Positions 8,525-17,865 of a DNA stretch of 64,000 nt are shown one piece after another (the stretch's first letter is position 1; every line of letters starts with the position of its first letter). The stretch is taken from the NCBI RefSeq assembly GCF_947496515.1, contig NZ_CANMDB010000001.1, positions 248,001 to 312,000 of the forward strand, read 5' to 3'. The stretch is from an uncultured Roseobacter sp. Its GTDB lineage: Bacteria > Pseudomonadota > Alphaproteobacteria > Rhodobacterales > Rhodobacteraceae. The notes under the pieces are model-generated. The model ran no database searches and was not told where the DNA came from. It saw only the letters and a program-made list of their open reading frames with translations. The translations under genes and the position numbers were made by a program.

Positions 8525-9769
8525 ATGATTGGGCGCAAGCACTCCAAGAGTGTCAAGGACGATGTTGAGCGTAAGGGGTTCGATGACTTCGAACTTCGGC
8601 TTGGTGACGTCATGCGCGGTGAACGGGCCACCATGGGCAAATCGCTCCTGGATGTGCAACGCGAGCTGCGGATCAAGGCCGCCTATATCGCTGCCATTGA
8701 AAACTGCGATCCCGATGCTTTTGATACCCCCGGTTTCATCGCCGGCTACGTCAGATCCTATGCGCGTTATCTGGGCATGGATCCTGACGAGGCCTTCGAG
8801 ACCTTCTGCGCTGAGAGTAATTTTGCCGTCGCCCATGGAATGTCTTCCAAGGCGTCGGTCATTAAGAAATCGGGTCGAGAGGAGGCGCGGGGGCGCTCTA
8901 TGGACGCAGACATGTTCAACAGGCCCGGCACGCCTTTTGTGCCCACGCGAGAAGGGTTCTTTGCCGGGATCGAGCCAAGCGCGATTGGATCGTCGCTGGT
9001 CTTGCTCGCCCTGATTGGCGCGATTGGCTTTGGCAGCTATTCCGTCCTGCAAGAGGTGCAGCGGGTGCAGGTCGCACCGGTTGAGCAGGCGCCGATCGTG
9101 CTGTCGGACCTTGATCCTTTGGACGGCGTTCTGTCGGCCGCACCGGATGCGACCAGCACAGCAGCCCCCACCGCCATGGATCAACCCCGGGCCGAGGCGC
9201 TGGACAGGCTCTACCGCCCACAAGCCCTTGATGTGCCGGTGCTGGTGGCGCGTGATGCGCCGATCTCGACCATTGATCCTCGCTCCTCTGGCCTTTTTGC
9301 GCGCGCAGAGACGCCCGAGCCCGACGTGCCAGCCGAGCAAAGCTTTGCGGGCGCCATTGATCACGCTGTGTCGCAGTCTCTGGCAGAGGCACCCGGCGTG
9401 GTGCCGCAGGTGGTCAAGGATAGAGGTCCTGCGTTGCGCATGGTTGCTGTCCGCCCTTCCTGGGTCCGGATCACGGCGGCCGATGGCACCGTCATTTACG
9501 AAACAATTATGGAACCCGGTGAAGTATGGGACGCTCCTGCTTCGGAGGCGCCAGCCACCCTGCGCACCGGCGAAAGCGGTGCGATCTATTTCTCCATGAG
9601 CGGCGAGTACTACGGACCCGTCGGCGAAACCGGTACGGTCACATCCCGCCTGGCGCTTGATGTGGAGACGCTGAAGTCCCGCTACACTGTTGCAGATTTG
9701 GCCTCCGACGAAGCCCTTGCGACAACAGTGGTGGAGTTGCAGACACCTGCCGCTACCCCATCGGAGTAG
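8525..9769 (+). CDS. RodZ-like helix-turn-helix / DUF4115 membrane protein
   Basis: A 414-aa protein with a cytoplasmic N-terminal RodZ-type helix-turn-helix (about residues 20-95, LRIKAAYIAAIENCD and IAGYVRSYARYL), one transmembrane segment near residues 155-172, a low-complexity Pro/Ala-rich linker and a C-terminal beta-rich DUF4115 domain (about 305-390, WVRITAADGTVIYE). RodZ links MreB to the cell-wall machinery. This order and the position before ispG match the RodZ-like gene found next to ispG in many proteobacteria. A candidate promoter is TTGCAG, 16 nt, TAGCAT near 8417-8445. A CATCCCGCGGGATG palindrome without T run (8396-8409) separates it from hemA. Confidence 0.8.
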   Translation: MIGRKHSKSVKDDVERKGFDDFELRLGDVMRGERATMGKSLLDVQRELRIKAAYIAAIENCDPDAFDTPGFIAGYVRSYARYLGMDPDEAFETFCAESNFAVAHGMSSKASVIKKSGREEARGRSMDADMFNRPGTPFVPTREGFFAGIEPSAIGSSLVLLALIGAIGFGSYSVLQEVQRVQVAPVEQAPIVLSDLDPLDGVLSAAPDATSTAAPTAMDQPRAEALDRLYRPQALDVPVLVARDAPISTIDPRSSGLFARAETPEPDVPAEQSFAGAIDHAVSQSLAEAPGVVPQVVKDRGPALRMVAVRPSWVRITAADGTVIYETIMEPGEVWDAPASEAPATLRTGESGAIYFSMSGEYYGPVGETGTVTSRLALDVETLKSRYTVADLASDEALATTVVELQTPAATPSE

Positions 9770-9868
9770 CGCTAAGGCTATTTCATCGGTGGGAAGGCCC
9801 AACCGAGTGCGTGATCAAAAGGTACGCGCTGGCAGTGTGTGGCGATCATCTCCCTTGATATCAACTGC

Positions 9869-9884
9869 CCAGCACATGTGCTGG
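9869..9884. promoter_or_regulatory. Perfect 16-bp palindrome upstream of ispG; possible operator
   Basis: CCAGCACATGTGCTGG is a perfect palindrome in the 332-nt gap between the RodZ-like gene and ispG. It has no T tail, so it is not a usual terminator. It lies about 220 nt before the ispG ATG. The rest of the gap shows no gene or recognisable RNA. Confidence 0.3.
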
Positions 9885-10101
9885 TCTGTGTCATGGGCAT
9901 TTGCCGACCCATACTGAGATGGTTTCGGAACCGGCGGTTAGACTTCCTCCCGATCTTTGACTGTGCATCGCTTTTGACATCCCAAGCCAACCGCCCGATT
10001 TGCGCGCCAGTCTACCGCGACCACCTGACGCGATGAAGCCATTGCGACCCCCCGCCGGAGCCTCTATCCTAGCAGCACCTTTACTGCATAGGATTGCCAC
10101 G

Positions 10102-11232
10102 ATGTCCCTCAACCATGTCCGCCCGTGGCGCAACATCTACCGGCGGACCTCCCGGCAGATCATGGTTGGCAATGTCCCGGTTGGGGGGGATGCGCCCATC
10201 ACCGTGCAGACCATGACCAACACGCTGACCACAGATGTGCCGGCGACGATTGCTCAGATCCAGGCGGCGACAGACGCGGGAGCGGACATCGTGCGCGTCT
10301 CGGTCCCGGACGAGGCCTCGTCAAAGGCCCTTCGGGAGATCGTGGCCGAGGTATCGGTGCCGATCGTCGCTGACATCCATTTCCACTACAAGCGCGGGAT
10401 CGAGGCAGCAGAAGCTGGCGCCGCGTGTCTGCGCATCAATCCCGGGAACATCGGCGACGAAAAGCGCGTTCGCGAGGTCATCAAGGCGGCACGGGATCAT
10501 AATTGTTCGATGCGCATTGGGGTCAATGCGGGCAGCCTGGAAAAGCATCTGCTCGACAAATATGGTGAGCCATGCCCGGACGCGATGGTGGAATCCGGTC
10601 TGGATCACATCAAGATCCTGCAGGACAACGATTTTCACGAGTTCAAGATCAGCTGCAAGGCATCGGATGTCTTCATGGCCGCCGCGGCCTATCAGCAACT
10701 GGCCGAGGCAACGGATGCGCCCATTCATCTGGGCATCACCGAGGCGGGAGGCCTGATGTCGGGCACGATCAAATCGGCCATCGGGCTGGGAAATCTTCTC
10801 TGGATGGGCATCGGTGATACCATCCGTGTGAGCCTCTCTGCCGATCCGGTTGAGGAGGTCAAGGTAGGCTACGAGATCCTGAAATCGCTTGGTCTTCGCC
10901 ACCGCGGTGTCAACATCATCAGCTGCCCCAGCTGCGCCCGTCAGGGCTTTGATGTCATCAAGACGGTCGAGGCTCTGGAAAAGCGGCTGGAGCATATCAA
11001 GACGCCCATGAGCCTCAGCATTATCGGCTGTGTGGTGAATGGCCCAGGCGAGGCGTTGATGACAGATGTCGGGTTTACCGGGGGGGGCGCGGGATCCGGG
11101 ATGGTCTATCTTGCGGGCAAGCAGAGCCACAAGATGGGCAATGACGAGATGATCGAGCACATCGTCGAACAGGTGGAGCGTAAGGCCGAGGAATTGGAAG
11201 CGCAGGCTGCCGTCCCGAGTGCTGCAGAGTAA
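10102..11232 (+). CDS. ispG: 4-hydroxy-3-methylbut-2-en-1-yl diphosphate synthase (IspG/GcpE)
   Basis: A 376-aa iron-sulfur enzyme of the MEP isoprenoid pathway, converting MEcPP to HMBPP. The N-terminal TIM barrel starts at [13 protein letters not shown] and contains [10 protein letters not shown] and RINPGNIG. The C-terminal cluster domain supplies the [4Fe-4S] ligands: Cys275 and Cys278 in CPSCARQG, Cys310 in [10 protein letters not shown], and Glu317 in the same motif. Length is typical of the short bacterial form. The ATG at 10102 is chosen over an upstream in-frame start because homology begins with the [10 protein letters not shown] segment. A terminator follows. Confidence 0.97.
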   Translation: MSLNHVRPWRNIYRRTSRQIMVGNVPVGGDAPITVQTMTNTLTTDVPATIAQIQAATDAGADIVRVSVPDEASSKALREIVAEVSVPIVADIHFHYKRGIEAAEAGAACLRINPGNIGDEKRVREVIKAARDHNCSMRIGVNAGSLEKHLLDKYGEPCPDAMVESGLDHIKILQDNDFHEFKISCKASDVFMAAAAYQQLAEATDAPIHLGITEAGGLMSGTIKSAIGLGNLLWMGIGDTIRVSLSADPVEEVKVGYEILKSLGLRHRGVNIISCPSCARQGFDVIKTVEALEKRLEHIKTPMSLSIIGCVVNGPGEALMTDVGFTGGGAGSGMVYLAGKQSHKMGNDEMIEHIVEQVERKAEELEAQAAVPSAAE

Positions 11233-11278
11233 CGCTGACCGAACTGTTCGCAAAGTAAACGGCGAGCAGCCTCATGGC

Positions 11279-11309
11279 AAAAGGCCCTGGATAGTTCCAC
11301 GGCCTTTTT
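11279..11309 (+). terminator. Rho-independent terminator of ispG
   Basis: AAAAGGCC and GGCCTTTTT form a hairpin with a 14-nt loop and T run, 47 nt after the ispG stop. Confidence 0.75.
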
Positions 11310-11310
11310 C

Positions 11311-11898
11311 ACGGTGACAACCGATCACGTGGCTGTCCAGCCGGACTGATTTGCCTGTTTGGGTGCACCATCGATTTCAAAGAGCGTCTTTGGCAAGGGC
11401 CGGGTGCAATAGGTTCCCGACGCGGCCGATGACGATCTCGCGCCGCGCCCGGCAGGTCGCGTTCCAAATGGTCCCTGTGATCGCGGTGTGCTATGGGCGC
11501 CCTAAAATCACACCCTGAGAGTATTGGACCGCGGAAAATGCGTTCAAGCGGTGTGAAACGCGCATAAAACCGGCAATGTTGGCGTGGCAACCGTTCTCAT
11601 TGGCGAAGACATCGTACCTGTGCTGATGGACAGGTCGCTAAATGCTCTGGATTTCAGCACAGGTCGCACACGACGGCCCGTGACCGAGGTGCCTCCACAC
11701 AGCTGGCCCGGTCGTTGCACGGCACCAACCCCACATACTCCAGCGTAAGGGCAAACAATCAACCTGTTGAAAGCCAAGGTAGCGCGGGTCGGGGAGAGGA
11801 CTTCAGTGCACGATGGACAATCCAGGCTCGGCTGTTCAAACTTGCGCAAAAGAATCCGAAGGGTGACCAAGACACCCGGAGACAAAGGGAGAGACCAC
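11311..11898. other. Gene-poor leader region upstream of the ABC operon
   Basis: About 590 nt without a convincing gene. Short open frames on both strands lack start signals or similarity. A stretch near 11575-11690 reads like coding sequence in one plus frame (VLIGEDIVPVL), but it is bounded by stops and may be a decayed gene. No tRNA, terminator or clear operator was found. It probably carries the promoter and 5' UTR of the transporter operon. Confidence 0.4.
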
Positions 11899-13047
11899 AT
11901 GCACTTCAAATCATTGATCCTCGCGACGGCACTGGCCGCCACGGCCACGTCAGGCATCGCGGACGAACATGCGGGGTCCGTCAAGGTCGGTATGATCACC
12001 ACCCTGTCAGGTGGTGGCGCGGGTCTTGGCATCGATGTGCGCGATGGTTTCATGCTGGCCGCGAAGATGGCCGGAAACGACAAGCTGGACGTCGTGATCG
12101 AGGACGATCAGCGCAAACCCGAGATCGCCGTGCAACTGGCCGACAAGATGATCCAATCCGAAAAGGTGGACATCATGACCGGCATCATCTTTTCCAACCT
12201 CGCCATGGCCGTGATCCCCGCGGCAACGGCGCAGGGCAAGTTCTATATCTCGCCAAATGCAGGTCCGTCCGCTCTTGCCGGTCGGGGGTGTCATCCGCTC
12301 TACTTCAACGTGGCCTGGCAGAACGACAATCTGCACGAGGCCGCAGGGGCCTATGCCAATGACGCGGGCTACAGCAATTCCTTTATCCTCGCGCCCAACT
12401 ATCCGGCAGGCCAGGATGCGCTGACCGGCTACAAGCGGATGTATGAGGGCGAGCTGGCAGGCGAGCTTTATACGTCGCTGGGACAGACCGACTATGCGGC
12501 GGAGCTTGCGCAGATCCGGGCGAGCGGGGCGGACTCCGTCTTTTTCTTCCTGCCTGGCGGCATGGGCATTTCCTTTCTCAAGCAATACGCGGGCTCCGGG
12601 ATTGATCTGCCCGTGGTGGGGCCTGCCTTCAGCTTTGACCAGGGGATCCTGCAAGCGGTAGGCGCGGCGGCCCTGGGGATCAAGAACACCTCGCAATGGA
12701 ACAAGGACATCGACAACCCGGCCAATGCGGCCTTTGTCGAGGCGTTTCAGGCCGAATATGGCCGCCTGCCGTCGCTCTACGCAAGCCAGGGATATGACGC
12801 GGCCAATCTGATCCTGAGTGCCATGGCCAAGGCTGAGGTGACAGATACCGACGCCTTCCGTGCGGCACTGGCCGAGGCCGATTTCGACAGTGTTCGCGGT
12901 GATTTCAGCTTCGGCCCCAACCAGCATCCGATCCAGGACTACTACGTGCGCGAGGTCATTCAGGAAGGCGACGTCTTCACCAACAAGATCATCGGCGCCA
13001 GCCTGACCGATCACGGTGATGTCTACGCGGCAGAGTGCAGCTACTGA
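11899..13047 (+). CDS. Branched-chain amino acid-type ABC transporter substrate-binding protein
   Basis: A 382-aa periplasmic binding protein of the Leu/Ile/Val (type I) fold. A Sec signal peptide spans about residues 1-21 (ILATALAATATSGIA). The mature protein opens with VKVGMITTLSGGGAGLG, the usual first strand, and has YISPNAGPSALAG and GYDAANLIL later. It delivers ligand to the permeases encoded next; this family also binds aromatic compounds, amides and urea, so the ligand is not certain. GGGAGAG precedes the ATG. It is the first gene of a five-gene operon, with 67 nt before the next gene. Confidence 0.9.
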   Translation: MHFKSLILATALAATATSGIADEHAGSVKVGMITTLSGGGAGLGIDVRDGFMLAAKMAGNDKLDVVIEDDQRKPEIAVQLADKMIQSEKVDIMTGIIFSNLAMAVIPAATAQGKFYISPNAGPSALAGRGCHPLYFNVAWQNDNLHEAAGAYANDAGYSNSFILAPNYPAGQDALTGYKRMYEGELAGELYTSLGQTDYAAELAQIRASGADSVFFFLPGGMGISFLKQYAGSGIDLPVVGPAFSFDQGILQAVGAAALGIKNTSQWNKDIDNPANAAFVEAFQAEYGRLPSLYASQGYDAANLILSAMAKAEVTDTDAFRAALAEADFDSVRGDFSFGPNQHPIQDYYVREVIQEGDVFTNKIIGASLTDHGDVYAAECSY

Positions 13048-13114
13048 TCCTTCCTGCGGCCGTCCCGTTTCAGGGGCGGCAGCCTGCCCGACCTGCCTGC
13101 GGAGCCGTTCGCAC

Positions 13115-14032
13115 ATGACCACGCTTTTGCTGATCGAGCAGATCCTCAATGGTCTGCAATTCGGTGTCATGCTGTTTCTGATGGCGGCCGGGCTGACGCT
13201 GATCTTTGGCGTGATGGGGCTGATCAACCTGGCACATGGCTCGCTTTACATGATCGGCGCCTTCGCGGCGGCGGCGGTGGCGGGCGCGACGGGATCGTTC
13301 CTGCTGGCGCTCGTGGCGAGCCTTGCGGCGGCTGCAGCGGCGGGTGCGCTGATCGAGCTTGTGGTGATCCGCAGGCTTTATGACCGCGACCATCTGGATC
13401 AGGTTCTGGCGACCTTTGCGCTCATCTTGATTTTTTCCGAAGGGACCCGCTGGATCTTTGGGTCTTTTCCTCTGTTTCTCGACATTCCTGCGGCGCTTGC
13501 CGGCCCGGTCAGCCTGCCTGGCGGGATCCAGTATCCGGCGTACCGGCTGCTGATCATCGCCATTGGTCTCGCGGTCGCTGTGGGGCTGTTCCTGCTGATC
13601 AGCCGAACCCGTCTGGGCATCCGTATTCGCGCGGGCGAGAGTGACCGGGAGATGATCGCAGCGCTCGGCGTTGACATCTGGCGTCTCTACACGGCTGTCT
13701 TTGCGCTTGGCGCCGCGCTGGCGGGGCTCGCGGGCGCGCTGGTCGGCGCGATCCAGTCCGTACAGGTCGGCATGGGAGAGCCGGTTTTGATCCTGGCCTT
13801 TGTCGTCATCGTCATCGGTGGCATCGGGTCGGTCAAGGGAGCGCTGGTCGGTGCGCTGCTGGTGGGGCTGACGGATACGCTGGGCGGTGTTCTTCTGCCC
13901 GGCCTTTTCGCGACCTTCATGGACCCTGCTGCGGCTACAGCGGTAGGCGCGTCGCTCGCCTCGATGGCGATCTATATCCTCATGGCCGCGGTGCTGATCT
14001 TTCGGCCCACGGGCCTCTACGGGCGGGCCTGA
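13115..14032 (+). CDS. livH: ABC transporter permease, LivH type
   Basis: A 305-aa inner-membrane permease with about eight hydrophobic helices. The LivH signature GLTLIFGVMGLINLAHGSLYMIGAF appears as GLTLIFGVMGLINLAHG near the N-terminus, and a coupling segment RIRAGESDREMIAALGVD precedes the last helices. It forms the translocation channel with the LivM-like subunit and receives substrate from the upstream binding protein. The ATG at 13115 is chosen because upstream residues of the open frame are hydrophilic and unrelated. It is separated by 1 nt from the next permease gene. Confidence 0.92.
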   Translation: MTTLLLIEQILNGLQFGVMLFLMAAGLTLIFGVMGLINLAHGSLYMIGAFAAAAVAGATGSFLLALVASLAAAAAAGALIELVVIRRLYDRDHLDQVLATFALILIFSEGTRWIFGSFPLFLDIPAALAGPVSLPGGIQYPAYRLLIIAIGLAVAVGLFLLISRTRLGIRIRAGESDREMIAALGVDIWRLYTAVFALGAALAGLAGALVGAIQSVQVGMGEPVLILAFVVIVIGGIGSVKGALVGALLVGLTDTLGGVLLPGLFATFMDPAAATAVGASLASMAIYILMAAVLIFRPTGLYGRA

Positions 14033-14033
14033 G

Positions 14034-15017
14034 ATGACCCGCGCAGGACTGCTGAACATCCTTCTTTTCGTGATGCTGCCGGTCACGGCGGTGGCTGCCC
14101 TGCTGCTGGATGAGCCGTTTATCATCACGCTGGCGACCAAGGCCGCGATCCTGGCGCTGGCGGCGGTGGGGCTTAACATCGCGCTCGGCCTTGGTGGGCT
14201 GGTCAGCCTGGGGCATGCGGCGTTCTTCGGGATCGGTGGCTATGCCATGGGCATTCTCGCATCACACGCGCAGAGTTTCACACCCCTGATGCAGGTGCCC
14301 GTCGTTATCGAAGGGACCAAGTCGATGCCCATCATCTGGCTTGTGGCGGTGGTTGCGGGGGCGCTTGCAGCCCTTGCGATCGGAGCGTTGAGCCTGCGCA
14401 CCACGGGTGTTTACTTCATCATGATCACGCTCGCGTTCGGGCAGATGCTTTACTACTTTGCTGTCGGCTGGCCCGCCTACGGAGGGGAGGATGGGTTGTC
14501 CATCTACGTCCGCAACGGCTTTCCCGGGATGAACACGCTCGATCCCATCCAGTTCTTCGTCATTGCGTTCGCTGTACTCAGCGTTGTGTTGCTGATCGCG
14601 GGGCGACTGGCTGCATCGCCTTTCGGGCTCGCTTTGCAAGCGGCGCGGCAAAATCCCGAACGGGTGGAGACGATAGGCCTGTCGCCTTACGGGCTGCGGC
14701 TTCTGGCGTTCGTGATCTCGGGGGCGATCACGGCGCTGGCAGGCGCGCTCTTTGCCGATCTGAACCGCTTTGTCAGCCCGACGATGCTCAGCTGGCACAT
14801 GTCGGGCGAGATCATGATCTTTGTCATATTGGGCGGGGTCGGGCGGCTCTTTGGCCCTGTGGCAGGGGCCGCGCTCTTTATCCTGTTGGAGCATGTGCTG
14901 GGCGGGTTGAGCGATTTCTGGCACGTTTATCTGGGATTGCTGCTGCTCGGTGTGGTGCTTTTTGCCCGTGGCGGTCTGATCGGAGCGTTGGCCGGGCGGG
15001 ACGTGGCCCATGACTGA
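14034..15017 (+). CDS. livM: ABC transporter permease, LivM type
   Basis: A 327-aa permease with about nine hydrophobic segments and the LivM motifs LNIALGLGGLVSLGHAAFF and VSPTMLSWHMSGEI. A loop at about residues 80-100 is longer than in minimal LivM proteins. It pairs with the LivH-like subunit. The stop codon overlaps the start of the following ATPase gene by 8 nt, so translation is coupled. Confidence 0.92.
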   Translation: MTRAGLLNILLFVMLPVTAVAALLLDEPFIITLATKAAILALAAVGLNIALGLGGLVSLGHAAFFGIGGYAMGILASHAQSFTPLMQVPVVIEGTKSMPIIWLVAVVAGALAALAIGALSLRTTGVYFIMITLAFGQMLYYFAVGWPAYGGEDGLSIYVRNGFPGMNTLDPIQFFVIAFAVLSVVLLIAGRLAASPFGLALQAARQNPERVETIGLSPYGLRLLAFVISGAITALAGALFADLNRFVSPTMLSWHMSGEIMIFVILGGVGRLFGPVAGAALFILLEHVLGGLSDFWHVYLGLLLLGVVLFARGGLIGALAGRDVAHD

Positions 15018-15765
15018 AGCGCTTCTGGAGACGCGGGGGTTGGTCAAGTCCTTTGGCGCACTCAGGGCAACGGACGCGGTGTCGCTGACGCTGCATCCAG
15101 GTGAGATCCACGCGTTGATCGGACCGAACGGCGCCGGAAAATCCACCCTGATCAAGCAGATCGCGGGCGGGCTGGCACCCGACGCGGGCAGCATCTGGTT
15201 CGACGGTCGGGATGTGACTGCCATGGGGACGGTGGCGCGCGCGCGAGCAGGGCTGGGGCGGACATTTCAGATTTCCTCGCTGGCGATGGAGTATACCGCA
15301 CTGCAGAACGCGATGCTCGGCGCGCTCGGGGCGCGGGGCACCGTCTGGCGGTTCTTTCGACCGGTCATGGGCGATGCGGATCTGCGCCAAACCGCGCTTG
15401 ATGCGCTGGCCCGCGTCGGGCTGGAGGCACAGGCGACCACCCGCGCCGCAGAGCTGAGCCACGGTCAGCGACGGCTGCTGGAGGTTGCGGTGGCGCTGAC
15501 CCTCAAGCCCCGCGCGTTCCTGATGGATGAACCCATGGCGGGATTGGGCACCCGGGGCTCCAAACGGATGACGGCGTTTCTGGACACGCTGCGCGCGCAA
15601 GCCCCGATCCTGTTGGTGGAACATGACATGGATGCGGTTTTTGCGCTGGCGGACCGTATTTCGGTGCTGGTTTACGGTCAGATCATTGCCACGGGGACCG
15701 CTGCTGAAATCCGCGCCAATGAGCATGTGCGCGCTGCTTATCTGGGGGAGGAGGATCCCGCATGA
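15010..15765 (+). CDS. livG: ABC transporter ATP-binding protein, LivG type
   Basis: A 251-aa ATPase. Walker A is GPNGAGKST, the Q-loop lies in LGRTFQISSL, the signature is LSHGQRRLLEVA (variant of LSGGQ), Walker B is FLMDEPMAGL and the H-loop is LLVEHDMD. The long LivG insertion after the Q-loop is present. The LivG-type C-terminal extension is short. It powers import with the LivF-like partner. Overlaps both neighbours by 4-8 nt. Confidence 0.93.
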   Translation: MTEALLETRGLVKSFGALRATDAVSLTLHPGEIHALIGPNGAGKSTLIKQIAGGLAPDAGSIWFDGRDVTAMGTVARARAGLGRTFQISSLAMEYTALQNAMLGALGARGTVWRFFRPVMGDADLRQTALDALARVGLEAQATTRAAELSHGQRRLLEVAVALTLKPRAFLMDEPMAGLGTRGSKRMTAFLDTLRAQAPILLVEHDMDAVFALADRISVLVYGQIIATGTAAEIRANEHVRAAYLGEEDPA

Positions 15766-16451
15766 GCTTTCTGACGCTGCGGGGCGTTGAGGCCTCCTAT
15801 GGTGCGTCACAGACCCTTTTCGGTGTGGATCTGGACATGGCCGAAGGCGAGGTCTGTGCGTTGATGGGCCGCAACGGCATGGGCAAATCCACCACGATCA
15901 AGGTGATCTGCCGCTTGCTGAAACATGACCGAGGAGAGGTCAGCTTTGCAGGACAAGACCTTGGCGCCCTTCCGGCCCACAAGGCCGCGCGCGCCGGTTT
16001 GGGGCTGGTGCCCGAGGGGCGGCGTTGTTTTGCAAATCTGACGGTGTTTGAGAACCTGATTGCCGCGGCGCGGCCTGGGTCGTGGGATTTTGCGGCAGTG
16101 GCGCGACTGTTTCCGCGGCTGGAGGAGCGGCAAGGCCAGTCTGCCGCCTCTCTGTCCGGTGGGGAGCAGCAGATGCTGTCGATCGGACGGGCGCTGATGA
16201 CCAACCCGCGGCTTTTGCTGTTGGATGAGGCCACCGAAGGTCTCGCGCCGGTTGTCCGCCAGGAGATCTGGGCCGCGATCCGAGCGCTCAAAACCAGAGG
16301 CGATATGACCATCCTTTTGGTCGACAAATCTCTGACGGAACTGCGGCAGATCGCGGATCGCGGCGTTATTCTGGAGCGCGGCAGCGTGGTCTGGTCCGGC
16401 GCCATGGATGCGGTGACGCATGAGATCGCCGATCAATACCTGGGGGTTTAG
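15762..16451 (+). CDS. livF: ABC transporter ATP-binding protein, LivF type
   Basis: A 229-aa ATPase with Walker A GRNGMGKST, the LivF-specific LGLVPEGRRCFANLTVFENL segment (only its core PEGRRCFANLTV need be noted), signature LSGGEQQML and Walker B LLLDEATEGLAP. The H-loop position reads LLVDKSLTEL, with Lys where most ABC ATPases have His and most LivF have Gln. The start ATG overlaps the livG stop by 4 nt. It is the last operon gene and is convergent with the XRE regulator 21 nt away. Confidence 0.92.
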   Translation: MSFLTLRGVEASYGASQTLFGVDLDMAEGEVCALMGRNGMGKSTTIKVICRLLKHDRGEVSFAGQDLGALPAHKAARAGLGLVPEGRRCFANLTVFENLIAAARPGSWDFAAVARLFPRLEERQGQSAASLSGGEQQMLSIGRALMTNPRLLLLDEATEGLAPVVRQEIWAAIRALKTRGDMTILLVDKSLTELRQIADRGVILERGSVVWSGAMDAVTHEIADQYLGV

Positions 16452-16472
16452 CCGCGCCAACGGGTCCGTGTC

Positions 16473-17264
16473 CTAACGAAAGCTGTCCTCGGGCTGAAGC
16501 AGACGCTGATGAAACGGCATCAAGTCTTCGAGCTTGCAGAAGCCCGATCGCCGGGCGAGCGGCAATATCCGCGCTATTTCCGTACCGATGTATTCATAGA
16601 CCAGCCGGGTCATGCGGACACTGGCGGAGTTCTCGCGGACGGTGCGCGCCACATATCCAACCCAGAAGTTATTCTGAAACGAGGTGACGCGGCTGAGATA
16701 GTTGAAAGATGCCGTCATCGCATTGCGCCGCGCCACAGTTACCGCAAAGCCGTCTTCGATATTCATGACAAAACCGCGGTATTCCCGGGCCTTTGCATCG
16801 GCCGGAATACCTTGCATGGCCATGGCGATCTTGGGCTCAAAACCACGCAGAAACGTGTTCTCGCCCTGGCGTTTGATCAGGACAACGCCGCGCGCGTATT
16901 CGTCGTTGTTGACAAAACTGCGGCGGGCAAACTGGTAAAAACCGCTCGGCAATGCTTCTTCGGAGACGACTTGAACGCCGGTCCCCATGAATTCGCTCAT
17001 GTAGGCGCTGGCGGCAGGGTCATTGCCCGCGCGGATGTCATCCACCGATTCCAGCAGCACACGGGCGTCCACCGAGAAAAAATCACAGATACGCGCCAGC
17101 ACGTCCGGGCGCGGAAAGCTCTCGCCGCTGAGATAGCGATTGTACTGCGTTCTGTTGATGCCAAGGTCCCGCGCAAGCGCGGAGACCGACGGGTAGTCCG
17201 ATGAAAGGACCCGCAGGTTGGCACCGAACATGTTGCGCAATTCAGAGGGTGATCTTGCCGTCAA
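16473..17264 (-). CDS. XRE-family helix-turn-helix transcriptional regulator
   Basis: A 263-aa protein. The N-terminal Cro/C1-type HTH (about residues 25-65) contains ARDLGINRTQYNRYLSGES. The remaining 190 residues form an uncharacterised sensor-like domain that I do not recognise by name. The TTG at 17264 is chosen because AAGGAA lies 9 nt upstream and related proteins seem to have the short extension; an ATG at 17231 is the alternative. Being convergent with the transporter operon it may control it, but its promoter lies on the other side, facing a small conserved gene across an inverted repeat. Confidence 0.75.
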   Translation of the reverse strand: MTARSPSELRNMFGANLRVLSSDYPSVSALARDLGINRTQYNRYLSGESFPRPDVLARICDFFSVDARVLLESVDDIRAGNDPAASAYMSEFMGTGVQVVSEEALPSGFYQFARRSFVNNDEYARGVVLIKRQGENTFLRGFEPKIAMAMQGIPADAKAREYRGFVMNIEDGFAVTVARRNAMTASFNYLSRVTSFQNNFWVGYVARTVRENSASVRMTRLVYEYIGTEIARILPLARRSGFCKLEDLMPFHQRLLQPEDSFR

Positions 17265-17387
17265 AGCAATTCTGTTCCTTCAGCCATCTTGCTGGCACTT
17301 CATTTTGTGGCAGAAACAGGTCCTGCGCCATTTATCCGAAAGGTTTAGCACCGATGTGACGCGAAACAGCGTCAAAAATCGCTCAAC

Positions 17388-17419
17388 TTTGTGTCAATTA
17401 TACCCATCCGCGACACAAA
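17388..17419. promoter_or_regulatory. Inverted repeat in the divergent XRE / small-protein promoter region
   Basis: TTTGTGTC (17388-17395) and GACACAAA (17412-17419) are perfect 8-nt inverted arms separated by 16 nt, between the divergent starts at 17264 and 17510. Arm centres are 24 nt apart, roughly two helical turns, as for a dimeric HTH operator. Autoregulation by the XRE protein is an inference. Confidence 0.4.
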
Positions 17420-17509
17420 TTCCAAGCGTACGCTCCTGTTTTTATGATGGGCTGGGAGGTTAACTTCTTGGTACGCTTGAGAGTAGAAAAAAAATAAGTG
17501 GGTACGACT

Positions 17510-17860
17510 ATGATGGGCGTTGTTCTCTGGAGCGACCCATCTGACCGCAAGGCGGTCATTTGGTGCGAAGACCAAGGCGACTTGGCGTTTCTGAACGCCG
17601 GCGACGATGCGTGGCACTCCGGGTCATTCTTTGATGCAGGAGACATGGTGCAGTTCGAGATGGAGGTACATGCGTCCATGCGACGGGCGCGCAATCCGCG
17701 CCTCGTGTTGGAGCAGGTGGGATGCGAACTGCCAGAGACACTGCGGCAGCGGGGGACTTCACAGCCGCCCGCGCCCGACGGTTTCGGGGCAAAGGTGATC
17801 CCGTTCAAACCGCGCTGTGCTGAGAGTGTTGCGCCCTACCGTCAGGCATCAAAGGCCTAA
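17510..17860 (+). CDS. Conserved small hypothetical protein, 116 aa
   Basis: Begins MMGVVLWSDPSDRKAVIWCEDQGDLAF. It resembles a short protein that I recall as common in Rhodobacterales, with a compact beta-rich N-terminal part (about residues 1-55) and a variable basic C-terminal tail. No signal peptide or membrane segment. Function unknown. A GTG at 17498 is an alternative start; ATG at 17510 is preferred because conservation starts with GVVLWSD. It is divergent from the XRE gene and convergent with ilvH, which ends 6 nt beyond its stop. Confidence 0.65.
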   Translation: MMGVVLWSDPSDRKAVIWCEDQGDLAFLNAGDDAWHSGSFFDAGDMVQFEMEVHASMRRARNPRLVLEQVGCELPETLRQRGTSQPPAPDGFGAKVIPFKPRCAESVAPYRQASKA

Positions 17861-17865
17861 GGCGG

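Noticed and set aside
11575-11690. Possible small gene in the leader of the ABC operon
   Set aside because: A short coding-like stretch is bounded by stops, has no start signal and no family I can name; at best a decayed fragment.
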